Source: Paenibacillus tundrae (GTDB taxonomy: Bacteria > Bacillota > Bacilli > Paenibacillales > Paenibacillaceae). Taken from it: 64,000 nucleotides of DNA. The notes under the pieces were generated by a model. The model worked only from the letters and a program-made list of their open reading frames with translations, was not told the DNA's origin and did not search any database. Positions 9,445-20,900 of the stretch are shown in pieces. The position numbers and the translations under genes were made by a program. The stretch covers positions 291,710-355,709 of the forward strand of contig NZ_JAUSTI010000007.1 of the NCBI RefSeq assembly GCF_030812775.1, given 5' to 3'. Positions within the stretch are counted from its first letter, which is position 1. Each line of letters starts with the position of its first letter.

Positions 9445-10911
9445 TCAATCCACTTCAATCTGAAAGACCACAGGCAATTCGCTTTGTACATTGGTCGTAG
9501 TAATCGTTAAAGCGTCTCCCGTTCTTACCCACTCAGGTTGTTGATCAAATCCAAGAATTTTAATTTCCTTGATGATTCCTTCAAAATAAGGTGATTTTTC
9601 CTTCAAAGATTGAATATGAACTACACCATTTTCCGGATAAACCAGAACGCATGCATAGAGATAATGATCTCTCACCGTAAATCGGATATCTTCACTGGTA
9701 AACAGTTTGGTCTGCCCATCCGTAAATTGTCCTTCCTTTATTTCCGTTGGCCCTTCCCCAAACTTGCGCCAGTACGTGGTATCATAGATCGCTTCACCGT
9801 TCACTTCCAGCCATTTACCGATCGTTAGCAGTAGATTTCGATCTTCATCTGGTATAGTACCATCGGCACGAGGACCCACATTCAGCAGAAGACTTCCATT
9901 CTTACTCACGATATCGACAAAATCTCTTATAATCTCTCCTGCCGTTTTATACACATTACTTTCCGTGTAACACCAGGAATTTTTGGCGACAGCTGTATCT
10001 GTTTGCCAGAAGTAAGGTTTAAGCTCAGCAAATTGCCCCCTCTCCACGTCTGGAACTGCAGAGCCAAACATCAAGGCATCATGCTTATAATTAATTGCAA
10101 CAGGTGTACCCCACTCTTCCCCTTTGTTGTAATAGTAGGCACAGAATTTTTTCAAATAAGGCTTGAACGCGGCGTTCTGAATCCACCAGTCAAAATAAAA
10201 TACACGTGGCTGATATTGATCAACCAATTCACAGCATCGGATCAACCAGTCCTCTAGAAATGCTTGACTCGGCGGACAATCATATAGATCGAAATGATCC
10301 TTGGGTTCAGGCATAGCAGGCCAGTAGAAGTCTCCCTGCTCTAATGGCTCATGCACATCCGATTCGAATTCTTTGCCATGGGACATGAAGAACCAATGCT
10401 CCGCGCGATGTGATGACACACACAATGCGAGACCTTGCTTCTCATACGCTGCTTTCATCTCTGCCAGCAGATCACGTTTGGGTCCCATTTCATATGTGTT
10501 ATAGTGAGAGATAGAGCTTCGATACATTTGAAAACCATCATGATGCTCCGCTACAGGCATAACGTATCTTGCGCCAGATTGTTTGAACAGTGTAGCCCAT
10601 TCGTCGGCATCGAACTTCTCTGCCTGAAACATAGGGATGAAGTCTTTGTACCCAAAATCCTTATGAGGGCCATATACCTCTAGATGATGATCATAGGCTT
10701 TGGAGCCTTGAATATACATATTTCGCGAATACCATTCGCTATCATACGCAGGTACGGAGTATAGACCCCAGTGAATGAATATGCCAAACTTCGCGTTCTG
10801 GTACCAATCGGGTACCTCGAATTGACGAAGCGAGCTCCAGTTATCCTGGTACTTTCCATTCGCAATCGTTGTATCAATGTGTTTCAAATATTCGTTTTTG
10901 TCTAATTTCAT
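9445..10911 (-). CDS. Alpha-L-fucosidase, glycoside hydrolase family 29
   Basis: A retaining exo-glycosidase removing terminal L-fucose. GH29 hallmarks are in order: FGIFIHWGLYSVPAY near the N terminus, EHHDGFQMY, the conserved GPKRDLLAEM, the nucleophile Asp (about residue 241, in FYFDWW) and SKNGSLLLNVGPRADGTIPD before the C-terminal beta domain. No signal peptide, so it acts in the cytoplasm on imported fucosides. The start at 10911 is chosen because GAGG lies 6-9 bases ahead; an in-frame ATG 11 codons upstream lacks a good site. Length 488 aa is normal for the family. It is divergent from an AraC regulator (120-base shared promoter region), which probably controls it. The acid/base residue of GH29 is poorly conserved and I do not assign it. 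Confidence 0.93.
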   Translation of the reverse strand: MKLDKNEYLKHIDTTIANGKYQDNWSSLRQFEVPDWYQNAKFGIFIHWGLYSVPAYDSEWYSRNMYIQGSKAYDHHLEVYGPHKDFGYKDFIPMFQAEKFDADEWATLFKQSGARYVMPVAEHHDGFQMYRSSISHYNTYEMGPKRDLLAEMKAAYEKQGLALCVSSHRAEHWFFMSHGKEFESDVHEPLEQGDFYWPAMPEPKDHFDLYDCPPSQAFLEDWLIRCCELVDQYQPRVFYFDWWIQNAAFKPYLKKFCAYYYNKGEEWGTPVAINYKHDALMFGSAVPDVERGQFAELKPYFWQTDTAVAKNSWCYTESNVYKTAGEIIRDFVDIVSKNGSLLLNVGPRADGTIPDEDRNLLLTIGKWLEVNGEAIYDTTYWRKFGEGPTEIKEGQFTDGQTKLFTSEDIRFTVRDHYLYACVLVYPENGVVHIQSLKEKSPYFEGIIKEIKILGFDQQPEWVRTGDALTITTTNVQSELPVVFQIEVD

Positions 10912-11031
10912 GTCGCCCTCATCCCTTCTACTCATGGGTTGCACTTGTATTGTAGTGGCTTCTGACGGGAATAGACATGTAGATCACTAACCTATAGATG
11001 GACAATACTAACATGGTCGGGAGATGAAGGT

Positions 11032-11865
11032 ATGAACCAACATACATTGCTTACCCACTACTTATCCAACCTTGAAGTTGAGTTATACATGGGCGATTAC
11101 AATCGCTGCGGATCGGATTGGCGGGATTTGGACTACACGCCTGATTACAGCAAATTTTATTGGATCTGTGAGGGAGAAGGCTGGCTCAAAATTGGTGAAC
11201 AGGAATACTCCCCTGTGCCAGGTCAGCTTGTTTTGATGCCTGAGGGAGTAACACAGTCCTACTCTTCTATAAGTGATCAACCTTTTCTCAAATACTGGTG
11301 TCATTTCAGCGCGAAGGTGGGCGGTATCAACCTATTCCAGATTGTGAAGTTCCCTCACTTCTGTACGATCGATCAGCGTGAACAGATCAATACTATCTTC
11401 CGCGATATTCTAATGTATCTGAAATCAGGTGAAGTCTATGGGCATATGATGGCCAAAAGTAAACTGATGGAGCTCATATCACAATATGTGATGCGAATGG
11501 ATATGGAACAGATTGCTTATCTGAATGTGCCTGCCATTGAGAAAATCACGGCTGTATTAGCTTACATTGATTCGCATATTGAAGAAAACATTTCAGTTCA
11601 GGAGCTGGCACAACTCACCTATATGCATCCTAATTACTTTATTCGATTCTTCAAACAGCAGATAGGTGTCCCGCCCATCCACTATATTACCAGCAAGAAA
11701 ATCGATAAGGCGAAGGAGCTCTTAAGCTGCACACCAAGTACCGTCACCATCATTGCTGAACACCTTGGCTTCAGTGATCTGTATTATTTCTCTAGACAGT
11801 TCAAAAAGCACACCGGACTTACCCCAACCGAGTACCGTAAATTAAAGACGGGCGTTGTCTTGTAA
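11032..11865 (+). CDS. AraC family transcriptional regulator with cupin sensor domain
   Basis: The N-terminal half (about 20-150) is an AraC-type cupin: FYWICEGEGWLKIGEQEYSP then PGQLVLMPEG. The C-terminal 100 residues form the two helix-turn-helix units: ISVQELAQLTYMHPNYFIRFFKQQIGVPP and the second helix ending LGFSDLYYFSRQFKKHTGLTPTEYR. Regulators of this shape bind a sugar in the cupin and activate a neighbouring catabolic gene. The head-to-head arrangement with the GH29 gene makes fucoside-responsive activation the simplest model. GGGAG sits 8 bases before the ATG. The length of 277 aa is standard. Confidence 0.92.
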   Translation: MNQHTLLTHYLSNLEVELYMGDYNRCGSDWRDLDYTPDYSKFYWICEGEGWLKIGEQEYSPVPGQLVLMPEGVTQSYSSISDQPFLKYWCHFSAKVGGINLFQIVKFPHFCTIDQREQINTIFRDILMYLKSGEVYGHMMAKSKLMELISQYVMRMDMEQIAYLNVPAIEKITAVLAYIDSHIEENISVQELAQLTYMHPNYFIRFFKQQIGVPPIHYITSKKIDKAKELLSCTPSTVTIIAEHLGFSDLYYFSRQFKKHTGLTPTEYRKLKTGVVL

Positions 11866-11983
11866 GCGCTGAATTTAATAAAATTGGAAGTGTTTTGTAT
11901 CCAATGCTACCTCGTGTTTATATTCCTTCTTTGAAGGAGTGCTACAGTTTGGCCCAAACTAATTAAGTTTCGACAACATAAAT

Positions 11984-12018
11984 ATAGCTCAGTACGCTGT
12001 TACTAGCGACTGAGCTAT
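11984..12018. terminator. Bidirectional terminator between AraC regulator and pentapeptide gene
   Basis: The stem AGCTCAGT..CGCT / AGCG..ACTGAGCT (11986-12016) is strong. It separates convergent genes and could serve both; the U-tracts on each side are modest. A separate perfect palindrome AGTTTGG-C-CCAAACT lies at 11946-11960 and is unexplained. Confidence 0.65.
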
Positions 12019-12037
12019 TCCTTATCCATTAGGCTTA

Positions 12038-12643
12038 CTAGTCAACCTTGGCTCCAAATGAACGCATAAACAGAACGGCCTGCTCCCGATCCATTCGTGC
12101 ACCTTTCACATCCAGTGATTTCAGATCAATTCCATCTAAGATAGCACCACGAAGATCGGTCCCTGTTAGCTTTGTTCGGGTCAACGTTGCTCTGGACATA
12201 TCACAATCTCTCAGATCAGCCTTGCCCAGATCCGTATCGGAGAAATCGACTTCATGGAAACGAATGCCTCTTAAGTCCTGCTTCCCTAGCTTGATATGAC
12301 GCAAATTGGTATAAGACCAATCACCACCAATCATGGATATGCCATCCATCTGTGCCCCGGAGAAGTCAGAGCCTGTCATCTTGCAAGAAGTGAATTTGGA
12401 GACAAATAGATTTGCTCCGCTAAACGTACAATTTTCAAAGGCAGATTCCGTATGAGACGAAGCATTCAGCGTCGCACCTCTAAAGTCACACTCAATAAAG
12501 CGACAGTTGCTTGTCTCAATTTCATCCATCTCTGTATTCATAAACGTACATCTTGTGAAAACACAGCTTATAAGCTCTCCATAACGTAAATCACGTCCAT
12601 CAAACTGCACTGTATCATATTCCTGATCCTTGTATTGGTACAC
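12038..12643 (-). CDS. Pentapeptide-repeat protein (quinolone-resistance Qnr-like fold)
   Basis: About 30 consecutive five-residue repeats of the A(D/N)LXX type fill the protein (CRFIECDFRGATLNA, ADLRDCDMSRATLTRTKLTGTDLRGAILDG). They form a right-handed quadrilateral beta helix that in Qnr/MfpA relatives mimics DNA and protects gyrase. The start is set at the GTG at 12643 because GCAGGAGG precedes it by 5 bases; the longer frame from 12712 has no such site. That gives 201 aa. Short, soluble, no signal peptide, monocistronic. Related chromosomal proteins in Firmicutes often have no known role, so a gyrase link is only a family-level suggestion. Confidence 0.85.
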   Translation of the reverse strand: MYQYKDQEYDTVQFDGRDLRYGELISCVFTRCTFMNTEMDEIETSNCRFIECDFRGATLNASSHTESAFENCTFSGANLFVSKFTSCKMTGSDFSGAQMDGISMIGGDWSYTNLRHIKLGKQDLRGIRFHEVDFSDTDLGKADLRDCDMSRATLTRTKLTGTDLRGAILDGIDLKSLDVKGARMDREQAVLFMRSFGAKVD

Positions 12644-12755
12644 AATATCCTCCTGCAATGTATGGTATTCAGTATGAATCAAACTTTCCTCACTATACCA
12701 TACCCCTGTCAAGTACCTGCTTAAATGGCACTAAAAGTCAAGATTCTTTTTTGTT

Positions 12756-13058
12756 CTACTTCCACTCTCTCTTGCGAAGATAGGATTCGAATACAAAAGT
12801 TCCAAAAGGCAAAAATCCAGCAAGTACACCCATGAACCAGCGCACGGGCTTCCATTTATATACTACCGCAATATGCACTAGCGCAATAAGATAGAGTGGG
12901 AAGAGAATTCCATGAATCATGCCCACGATAGCCACAGCTGAGGATATATCTGCAAAATACTTTAATGGCATTGCAACGAGAAGCAATAATAAGAAGGAAA
13001 TCCCCTCCCAAATACCCGCAATTCTAAATCGGCCGGTTACGGTCTTCATAACATTCAT
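12756..13058 (-). CDS. DUF3817 family integral membrane protein
   Basis: About 100 residues with three hydrophobic segments: GIWEGISFLLLLLVAMPLKYF, VAIVGMIHGILFPLYLIALVHIAV and FMGVLAGFLPFGTFVFE, ending in a basic tail. The GxxEGxSF / GxxHG pattern is that of DUF3817 proteins (YdzA type), which are small membrane proteins of unknown function. The ATG at 13058 follows AAAGG; a GTG two codons earlier is possible. It precedes the pentapeptide gene by about 110 bases on the same strand. Function unknown. Confidence 0.8.
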   Translation of the reverse strand: MNVMKTVTGRFRIAGIWEGISFLLLLLVAMPLKYFADISSAVAIVGMIHGILFPLYLIALVHIAVVYKWKPVRWFMGVLAGFLPFGTFVFESYLRKREWK

Positions 13059-13219
13059 TCTCACCTTTCATCCATTCATAGTTTGTGAAATATGTAACTT
13101 GTAACATCACATGCTTATATGAGTATCACTGTTCACCCGTCCCTATACAGTTGAAACTCCTGTTCAGTATAACGCATGTCTTCAATCATGAATTACTTCA
13201 AATTTGAATAATTAAAGAA

Positions 13220-13253
13220 CAAAAAAAGAACACCTGATTGAAATGTCAGGCGT
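13220..13253 (-). terminator. Terminator of the LacI regulator gene
   Basis: The minus-strand hairpin CGCCTGA / TCAGGTG is followed by TTCTTTTTTT. It lies just beyond the regulator stop codon. Confidence 0.9.
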
Positions 13254-13262
13254 CCTAATGAT

Positions 13263-14231
13263 TCATGTGGTCTCGCGTGCAACCAATTGATATGTGAGTG
13301 GCTCAGGCTCCACGTGCTGTCTACCGAGTACTGCCCATAATTGATGGAATGCCTGTGTCGCTTGTTCAGCAATCGGATTATGTATCGTAGTGATTCCGAG
13401 TACACGAGCCAGTTCTACATCATCAAACCCAACAATCGCAAGTTGCTCCGGTACACTAATATGTAGTTTGCGCGCTTCACTTAAAATGCCGATCGCTGCA
13501 TAGTCATTGGAGCACAATACAGCTTGGGGAAGTTCGGGCGCCTTTGCCATTTTGCGCATCGCTTCTTCTCCATCGGATGAAGTAAATACCCAGTATTGGT
13601 AGTCCTCTTTCAACACAGGTAACCCTCTACTTGCCATGAATGTCTCATACGCCACTCTGCGACTTTGCGTATTTATGCTATCTGCCCGACCGAAAACGTT
13701 GGCGATTCGCGTGTATCCTTTGGATACCAGATGCTCCAGTGCAAGAATATATCCTTCAGCCTGATCCATAGCAACCGACGGGATCTCGTTATTCCCCATG
13801 CGCTGCCATGAAACAATCGGGCCATACTCCAGATAAGTCTTCAGTTTCTCAGGATCGTTCACACATGCGATGATCGCTAACCCATCCACACGTTTACTCC
13901 GCAGATCTTCAAAAGCCTGTAATTCTATATCTTTATCTCCACGAGTCGTATAAATCAGCGTTTGGAATCCAAAATCCATCGCTGTATCAATAAATTGATT
14001 CATAAAAGATAGAATAATGGCATTTGAAGTGGATGTGACGATGCCAATTTGCTTCGTTTGCCCTGTTGATAGCGAAATGGCATTTCGATTAGGAATATAA
14101 TTTAATTGCTTCATAATCTCAGTTATTTTCTGCCTCGCTTCGTCACTAACGTGACGTGAGTTGTTGATTACTCGTGAAACGGTTGCCTTTGAATAACCAG
14201 ATCGCTTCATGATTTCATCGAACTTGGACAT
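13263..14231 (-). CDS. LacI family transcriptional regulator
   Basis: The N-terminal LacI helix-turn-helix starts slightly atypically (FDEIMKRSGYSKATVSRVINNSRHVSDEARQKI) and keeps the hinge helix NYIPNRNAISLSTGQT. The periplasmic-binding-protein-like core (about 60-320) has the usual IGIVTS, RSKRVDGLAIIA, CSNDYAAIGIL and AIVGFDDVELA motifs. AAGGAG precedes the ATG. It is divergent from the GH1 phospho-beta-glucosidase with a 243-base spacer containing a LacI-like palindrome, so it is most likely the repressor of that gene, released by a beta-glucoside or its phosphate. Length 322 aa is slightly short because the C-terminal tail is brief. Confidence 0.92.
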   Translation of the reverse strand: MSKFDEIMKRSGYSKATVSRVINNSRHVSDEARQKITEIMKQLNYIPNRNAISLSTGQTKQIGIVTSTSNAIILSFMNQFIDTAMDFGFQTLIYTTRGDKDIELQAFEDLRSKRVDGLAIIACVNDPEKLKTYLEYGPIVSWQRMGNNEIPSVAMDQAEGYILALEHLVSKGYTRIANVFGRADSINTQSRRVAYETFMASRGLPVLKEDYQYWVFTSSDGEEAMRKMAKAPELPQAVLCSNDYAAIGILSEARKLHISVPEQLAIVGFDDVELARVLGITTIHNPIAEQATQAFHQLWAVLGRQHVEPEPLTYQLVARETT

Positions 14232-14353
14232 CTGAACTCCTTTTCTTCCCGCTCATCATATTACAGAATGTTCGCCTAAGGAATTGGGATTAATAATATC
14301 ACTAATGCTATATATAGTATGCCTCAAAAAAAGGTCAAAAGTAAAACTTGACG

Positions 14354-14367
14354 TGTAACCCGTTACA
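14354..14367. promoter_or_regulatory. Candidate LacI-family operator in the lacI-GH1 divergent promoter
   Basis: TGTAACCCGTTACA is a 14-base palindrome with TGTAAC/GTTACA arms and a short centre, the shape bound by LacI-family dimers. It begins right after TTGACG (14348-14353), a possible -35 box for the GH1 gene, so binding would block that promoter. Confidence 0.6.
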
Positions 14368-14468
14368 ACGTTTAAGCTTTTTTTATCAGCCTGTTGCTCG
14401 ATTCCAATTCAAGTGCTTCAGGCAATAATCACTTTTTATTCGTTTAACCAATTTGACTACTGGAGTGA

Positions 14469-15899
<1,431 letters not shown>

Positions 15900-15974
15900 G
15901 GAATAGGTACTAAATCTCTGGACGGTTGTTGATACAAGCGTATAGGAGTGCAAGAATTTTTAATAAAATGTATT

Positions 15975-16025
15975 AAAGCGCAAGCTTCGCGGTGAAATGA
16001 ACCCCGTTGCTTGCGCTTTTCTTTA
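15975..16025 (+). terminator. Terminator of the GH1 gene
   Basis: AAAGCGCAAGC / GCTTGCGCTTT stem (15975-16019) is followed by TCTTT. It could also serve the convergent PanE-like gene. Confidence 0.9.
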
Positions 16026-16158
16026 TCTGCAAATCTTACGTTTACTGTCATTGAACTACAATTACCAAACATATTGAATACACTGAAGCTGGTCTATCGC
16101 TCCTCACATCAATCAGTTGTCATTGCGCTAGTTTGTAAGGTTTGGATCAGGATTAGGA

Positions 16159-17085
16159 TTAGGATAGGCTAAGCAACTCCGCCTCTAACGCATCCCAGTT
16201 CGGTGTGGACACATCCGATAAAGTTCTCCAACCTGCAAATGAGTGATTCAATGCCTTGAGCTCTACTACTGTTCCATCAATCAATCGACTAACCGGAAGC
16301 GTTAAGAAAAGCTTTAGCGCCCAGCGGATGAAGTGAGGATGCTTGGTAATCCATGATGCTTGCCCCGCAGGAATTAGCGGATATCCTAATGAATCTAGTA
16401 CACGGAAGCCCTCCCCCATCGCCGCCACCATCTGACGCATGCGCTTGTCGTCACGCACAACCTCTTTCATCCGAAAGGCATGGAATAGAATGACCATGTT
16501 CATAGGTACAATCAACACCATGTGATTTTTCAGCCAGGCATCGATCTGGTCATGAAAATCAAGCTTGTATTTGGTTCGCATGAATGCCTGCTCCAACAGA
16601 GCGCGAAATGGAATGGCTCCGTCCAATCCGCCGATGACCATCTGCCCATGGCCGCCACGGATACAAATGACTTTCCCATCAGCACGTGTACCAGCGGTAG
16701 TCTGGAAGCCAAAAGCGACCTGCTTGGGTGATCTCTTAGATTTGCTTAAATAGTCCTGCATCGCGTATGTATCCATATTGTTACCGACTAGCACGATATG
16801 GCGGCTATCGTTATCCGAGAGGAGCGGCAGCACCGCCTCGAAGTCGGAATATTTCATCATGACGAAAATTAAGTCATACACATCTTCCGGTTCTAATGTA
16901 CGAATCACCTGAACGGAATCAACCGTTGTCTTACGCTGAAGGTAATGTCGGATGACGACTCCCTCGTTTTCCAATTCCTCCGCTCGCTTGCCTCTTGCTA
17001 ACACAGTCACGTCATGCCCCCCTTGAACGAGGACATGCGCCAGATAGCTTCCCTGCACACCCGCACCGTACACGAGTATCTTCAA
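16159..17085 (-). CDS. Ketopantoate reductase-like (ApbA/PanE family) oxidoreductase
   Basis: The N-terminal Rossmann domain begins KILVYGAGVQGSYLAHVLVQGGHDVTVLARG, the ApbA/PanE dinucleotide-binding signature. A C-terminal helical domain follows. The central LVGNNMDTY matches the substrate loop of the family, but the usual NPxxAL/K region is divergent (HMVLIVPMNMVILF), so ketopantoate itself may not be the substrate. The start is a TTG at 17085 after a GGGGGG-rich site. The gene is not with panB/panC and sits divergent from a TetR regulator, a layout more like a stress or xenobiotic reductase than pantothenate synthesis. Length 308 aa is normal. Confidence 0.82.
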   Translation of the reverse strand: MKILVYGAGVQGSYLAHVLVQGGHDVTVLARGKRAEELENEGVVIRHYLQRKTTVDSVQVIRTLEPEDVYDLIFVMMKYSDFEAVLPLLSDNDSRHIVLVGNNMDTYAMQDYLSKSKRSPKQVAFGFQTTAGTRADGKVICIRGGHGQMVIGGLDGAIPFRALLEQAFMRTKYKLDFHDQIDAWLKNHMVLIVPMNMVILFHAFRMKEVVRDDKRMRQMVAAMGEGFRVLDSLGYPLIPAGQASWITKHPHFIRWALKLFLTLPVSRLIDGTVVELKALNHSFAGWRTLSDVSTPNWDALEAELLSLS

Positions 17086-17250
17086 TAGAGTTCCCCCCTC
17101 ACATAATTAACAGTTGTTGTATATCTAACACCTGTGTACTACAATCAAGGTATCATTGAGAACGATGCACACGCAATGGCTAATCACATTCGCTTTTGTT
17201 GAAAATTGAACATTGAACACGGGATGTGTTCAAGAAAGAAGGAAAAAACC

Positions 17251-17802
17251 ATGGATCGACGCGTTATGCGATCAAGACAAATGATTATGCAAGCTTTTAT
17301 TGAGCTGTTAGGAGAGCATGATTTTGAGAAAGTTACCATACAGGGGATTGCGGATCGAGCCAATGTCAACCGGGGAACAGTCTATTTGCATTTTACGGAT
17401 AAATATGACCTATTAGAGCAGAGCGTGGATACATATCTGATGATGTTAGCTGACAGTTGTATACCGGAGGAAGGAACAACCACCGAACTGTCCCGAGATC
17501 TGCTCATTCGTGCGTTCACGTATCTGAAGGAGCATGCAGCGATCTATAGTGTACTGATTACGAACAAAGGTATTCCCACGTTCAGACACCGTATGACACA
17601 GATGATTAAGGGGAATGTCACTATGGTGGTGAACCATATGAAACTAGAAAGCGATATTCATAGGGATGTACTCGCCCAATTTTTATCCGTTTCCATTACA
17701 GGATTGATTGAGTGGTGGGTCGTCGAATCCATGCCGTATACACCAGAAGAGATGGTCGAACAGATGAATAAAATTCTTGAAGCAAGGCTGCAGCTATGGT
17801 GA
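17251..17802 (+). CDS. TetR/AcrR family transcriptional regulator
   Basis: N-terminal TetR helix-turn-helix: RSRQMIMQAFIELLGEHDFEKVTIQGIADRANVNRGTVYLHFTDKYDLL. The C-terminal helical ligand domain ends GLIEWWVVESMPYTPEEMVEQMNKIL, typical of the Firmicutes group with a TetR_C_33-like tail. The start at 17251 is chosen because GAAGGA lies 7-8 bases upstream; an in-frame ATG 15 codons earlier lacks one. Result 183 aa. It shares a promoter region with the PanE-like reductase and probably represses it. A hairpin terminator follows. Confidence 0.9.
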   Translation: MDRRVMRSRQMIMQAFIELLGEHDFEKVTIQGIADRANVNRGTVYLHFTDKYDLLEQSVDTYLMMLADSCIPEEGTTTELSRDLLIRAFTYLKEHAAIYSVLITNKGIPTFRHRMTQMIKGNVTMVVNHMKLESDIHRDVLAQFLSVSITGLIEWWVVESMPYTPEEMVEQMNKILEARLQLW

Positions 17803-17872
17803 AGATTTTTTAGTCTACACATTCATTTGATCACGATCTATCCATTCCACTTAGAATCGCAATACCAATGAT

Positions 17873-17903
17873 ACTCCGGAACTGGTTGTCCCGGAGTTCA
17901 CTC
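17873..17903 (+). terminator. Terminator of the TetR gene
   Basis: CTCCGG / CCGGAG stem (17874-17896) is followed by TTCACTCCTTTT. It lies 70 bases after the regulator's stop codon. Confidence 0.65.
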
Positions 17904-17965
17904 CTTTTAACGATTCGAGCGAAAATGGCTATCAATCACGTTGTACTACCTTGAACATGAATGCT

Positions 17966-20900
17966 TCAGCATAATTCCAAGTGAATTCTCGCTCCCTGGT
18001 GGTTAGGTTCCAACTGTAACGCTTCATTAAAACGTTTTTTGGCATCAGCTTTTTTACCGAGACCCAGTAATCCAAGACCCAGCATGAACAGGCAGTGGGT
18101 TTGATTACGCTTGTTCAGATCATCTTCAAATACCAGAAAATCAGGTAACGATACGGCAAAATAATCCATTTTAACATCATCAAACAGATGTCTTTCTGCA
18201 TAATCAATCAGCTTGTTGAAGCGACGCTTTGCTTCTTTTGAATTGTTCAGTTGATCCCACGCTAGTCCTTGATAGAATATCATCTCTGGCGGCTGATCAT
18301 TATAATACATCGCACTAGCAGGTTCTTCTAATCCCTCTGAGGCAAGTTTCCAATGAACAATGGCCTCTTCTTGCTTTCCAAGTCCCTGATAGGCGAGACC
18401 CAGTTCATAGTGCACATTGTTTTCTTGTGCGCCCTCTAGCTTACCTTCGCCCAGATTCTCAGGATAATGGAACGCTCGTTGTAACAACGAAACAGCCTCG
18501 TGATACGATTTGCGTTTGTTCTCCTGCTTGGCAAGCTCAACTAGCGCAAGCGTATATTGCCCTGTCGTTTTCCCTTCTCCCCCTTCCCAGGGATGGAAAC
18601 GTCGACCTAACAACAATGACAAGGCTTTATTATGTTCGCCCAAAGTATTCAGCAAGGTAATATATTCGAGGTAAAGGTCGTCACGATGTTCGACAAGATG
18701 CATATGTTTTTGAAGCTTCGTCAACCGTTCTTTTGCAGAAACGCCAGTCTTTTTATATAACTGATCTAGCTCATAAAAAACGCGGGCATCTTGTTGATCA
18801 CATTCAAATGCTTGGTTAAGCGATTTCAATGAAGCGTCTGCATCACTTTGTTTATTGTAATAAGCCAAGGCAAGATTGCGGTGAGCTGTTGCGAAAGTAC
18901 TGTCAAGACGAATAGAAATTTCCCAATGATGAATGGCATCTTCTGCTCGTTTTTTATCATAATAAAGGTTTGCTAGATAATAATGCGCTTTACTATCTGA
19001 TGGACTTTGATTAACTGTATGCAGCAATACGCTCAGATCGAACAGGCTATTCGGGAAACAATAATCCGGAGCAGCCTTCTCTCCAAGGTTACGTTTTTGT
19101 CCTGCTTTATCGCTCTGTCCCAACTTGTCATAGACATAGGCTAGTGTGTAATGAACCATCGGATATGTCGATCCACCCTGTAACGAGCTTATTTCTTCCA
19201 ACACATGAGCCGCTTCTTCGAGAAAGCCACTTCCTGCATAATCCCAAGCCAGATTCAAGAAGTTATGTGCATCATCTCGCATGAACCGGTACAACTCAGT
19301 TTGTACGGCATGAGCCTCCTCGCTTTTAGCTTTTGCTTTTAAATTCATGAATTTTTCGAATCTTGCACCGAAATCTGCAATATCCATCGTTAACGTTTCA
19401 TCGGCAAAAGCAATGGCCTCTTCGTGACGGCTTAATTTGCGAAGCAGCGCCGTTTTAACCAATCTTGATTTGTAGTTTCTAGCATTACGAACCAGTGAAC
19501 GTTCTACCAGATCCAGCGCTTCCAGATAGGCTCCCCGCTCGGATGCAATCTGACTTAATGCATAGTAACCACTGTCCTGATAAGCTGAAGACCATACTGC
19601 CTTATAAAATGCCTTGAAAGCTTCTTCATTCCGTTCTTGAAGTCGAAGCGTTAAGCCAAGTTGGTAGTAAGCTTCACTATCGTATGGATTCGGGTTGCGC
19701 CAGGTCAATGATTGGATGGCCGTACGGAAATGTGTTTCCGCCTTTTCCAGTTCGCCTCTTCGAAGCAATAGTGTGCCATAAGCGACATTCAGACGGATGT
19801 CAGTACGATCTCTTCTTAATCCTTCCTGATAGTAGTCTTCCGGTTCGAAGGTTGCATGTCGGTATTGCTCCAGATGAAGTCCGGCAAGATACAATTGTTC
19901 TGTGCTTATCAGCTCTTCTGGAAGAGGAAGCGGCTTCGCGGCATCTGGAATCTGTTCAATGGATGGCTTGGCTGGTCTATAGCTGATAAGTAAGTTCTGT
20001 TCAGAATCCCGTACCGTTAAAGTTAAGTCATGCGGTTGATCTCCTTCATCCAACGTAATCACCGATTTATAAGTCGACGTTGGAGAAAGGGTTACACTCT
20101 CTGTTACATACGTACGCTTATGCCCTTTTAATTCGACTGTCGCGCCTTCAAATACAGATGTAGCGTAGGCCATGACTGTCGCAACTCGAAGCGCTTCATC
20201 CACTTCCAAATTCACTGCAGCATCGATGGAAGCATTCTTAACGACTCCAATATTTTTGTAGGGCATGAAATGCTGGGTAAACGATTTCTCTTCATATGGC
20301 TGGAGCCATGTAAAATCAGGTTGGTTGTCGGTGAATACACCAGTCATCAACTCAATATAAGGTCCATCTTCATCCGTTAAACTGCGATCCCAAGCTTGGC
20401 CGAATTCGCCATTCCCCCATGTCCACTGCTTCTTACCTGGAGAAACATGATGATTGGCTACATGGAGCAGTCCTGCCTGGACGCTATGGTCATATCCTCC
20501 CACAAAATTATAGTCAGACTTGTACGCCATGTATGAAGTGGGAACCGGTATATTTTTGTATCTTGAGATATCGACACCTTCAGAGTAATCCATTTTGTAA
20601 TACGTACCTGTAGCAATAGGGAATTTCGACACATCTCGTTTTCCGTGATCAAATACAGCTGTCACATCTGGAGGAAATACCGTTTGAGTATGATCATTCA
20701 CCGCTACCGCAGGATTTGCCCACCATAAGAACGTTTGCGGTTCAGACGTACGATTGTACATCTGTGCAGTAATTTCGATATAGGCTTTGCCTGGATGCAA
20801 TGTGAAACCTGTCGTCACTTTAGTACCGTACATTCGATCGATCTCACTAACCCACACCGTAGCGCTACCATCTTGGTTCTCCGTAACCGTGTGTTGTACA

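Noticed and set aside
12038..12643. Calling the pentapeptide protein a quinolone-resistance determinant
   Set aside because: The repeat fold alone does not establish gyrase protection, and the Qnr loop residues cannot be assigned by eye.
12692..12712. TTGACA and TATAGT as a promoter of the pentapeptide gene
   Set aside because: The spacer is only nine bases, too short for a sigma-A promoter.
16159..17085. Naming the reductase panE
   Set aside because: It lacks pantothenate neighbours and its substrate loop diverges; family-level naming is safer.
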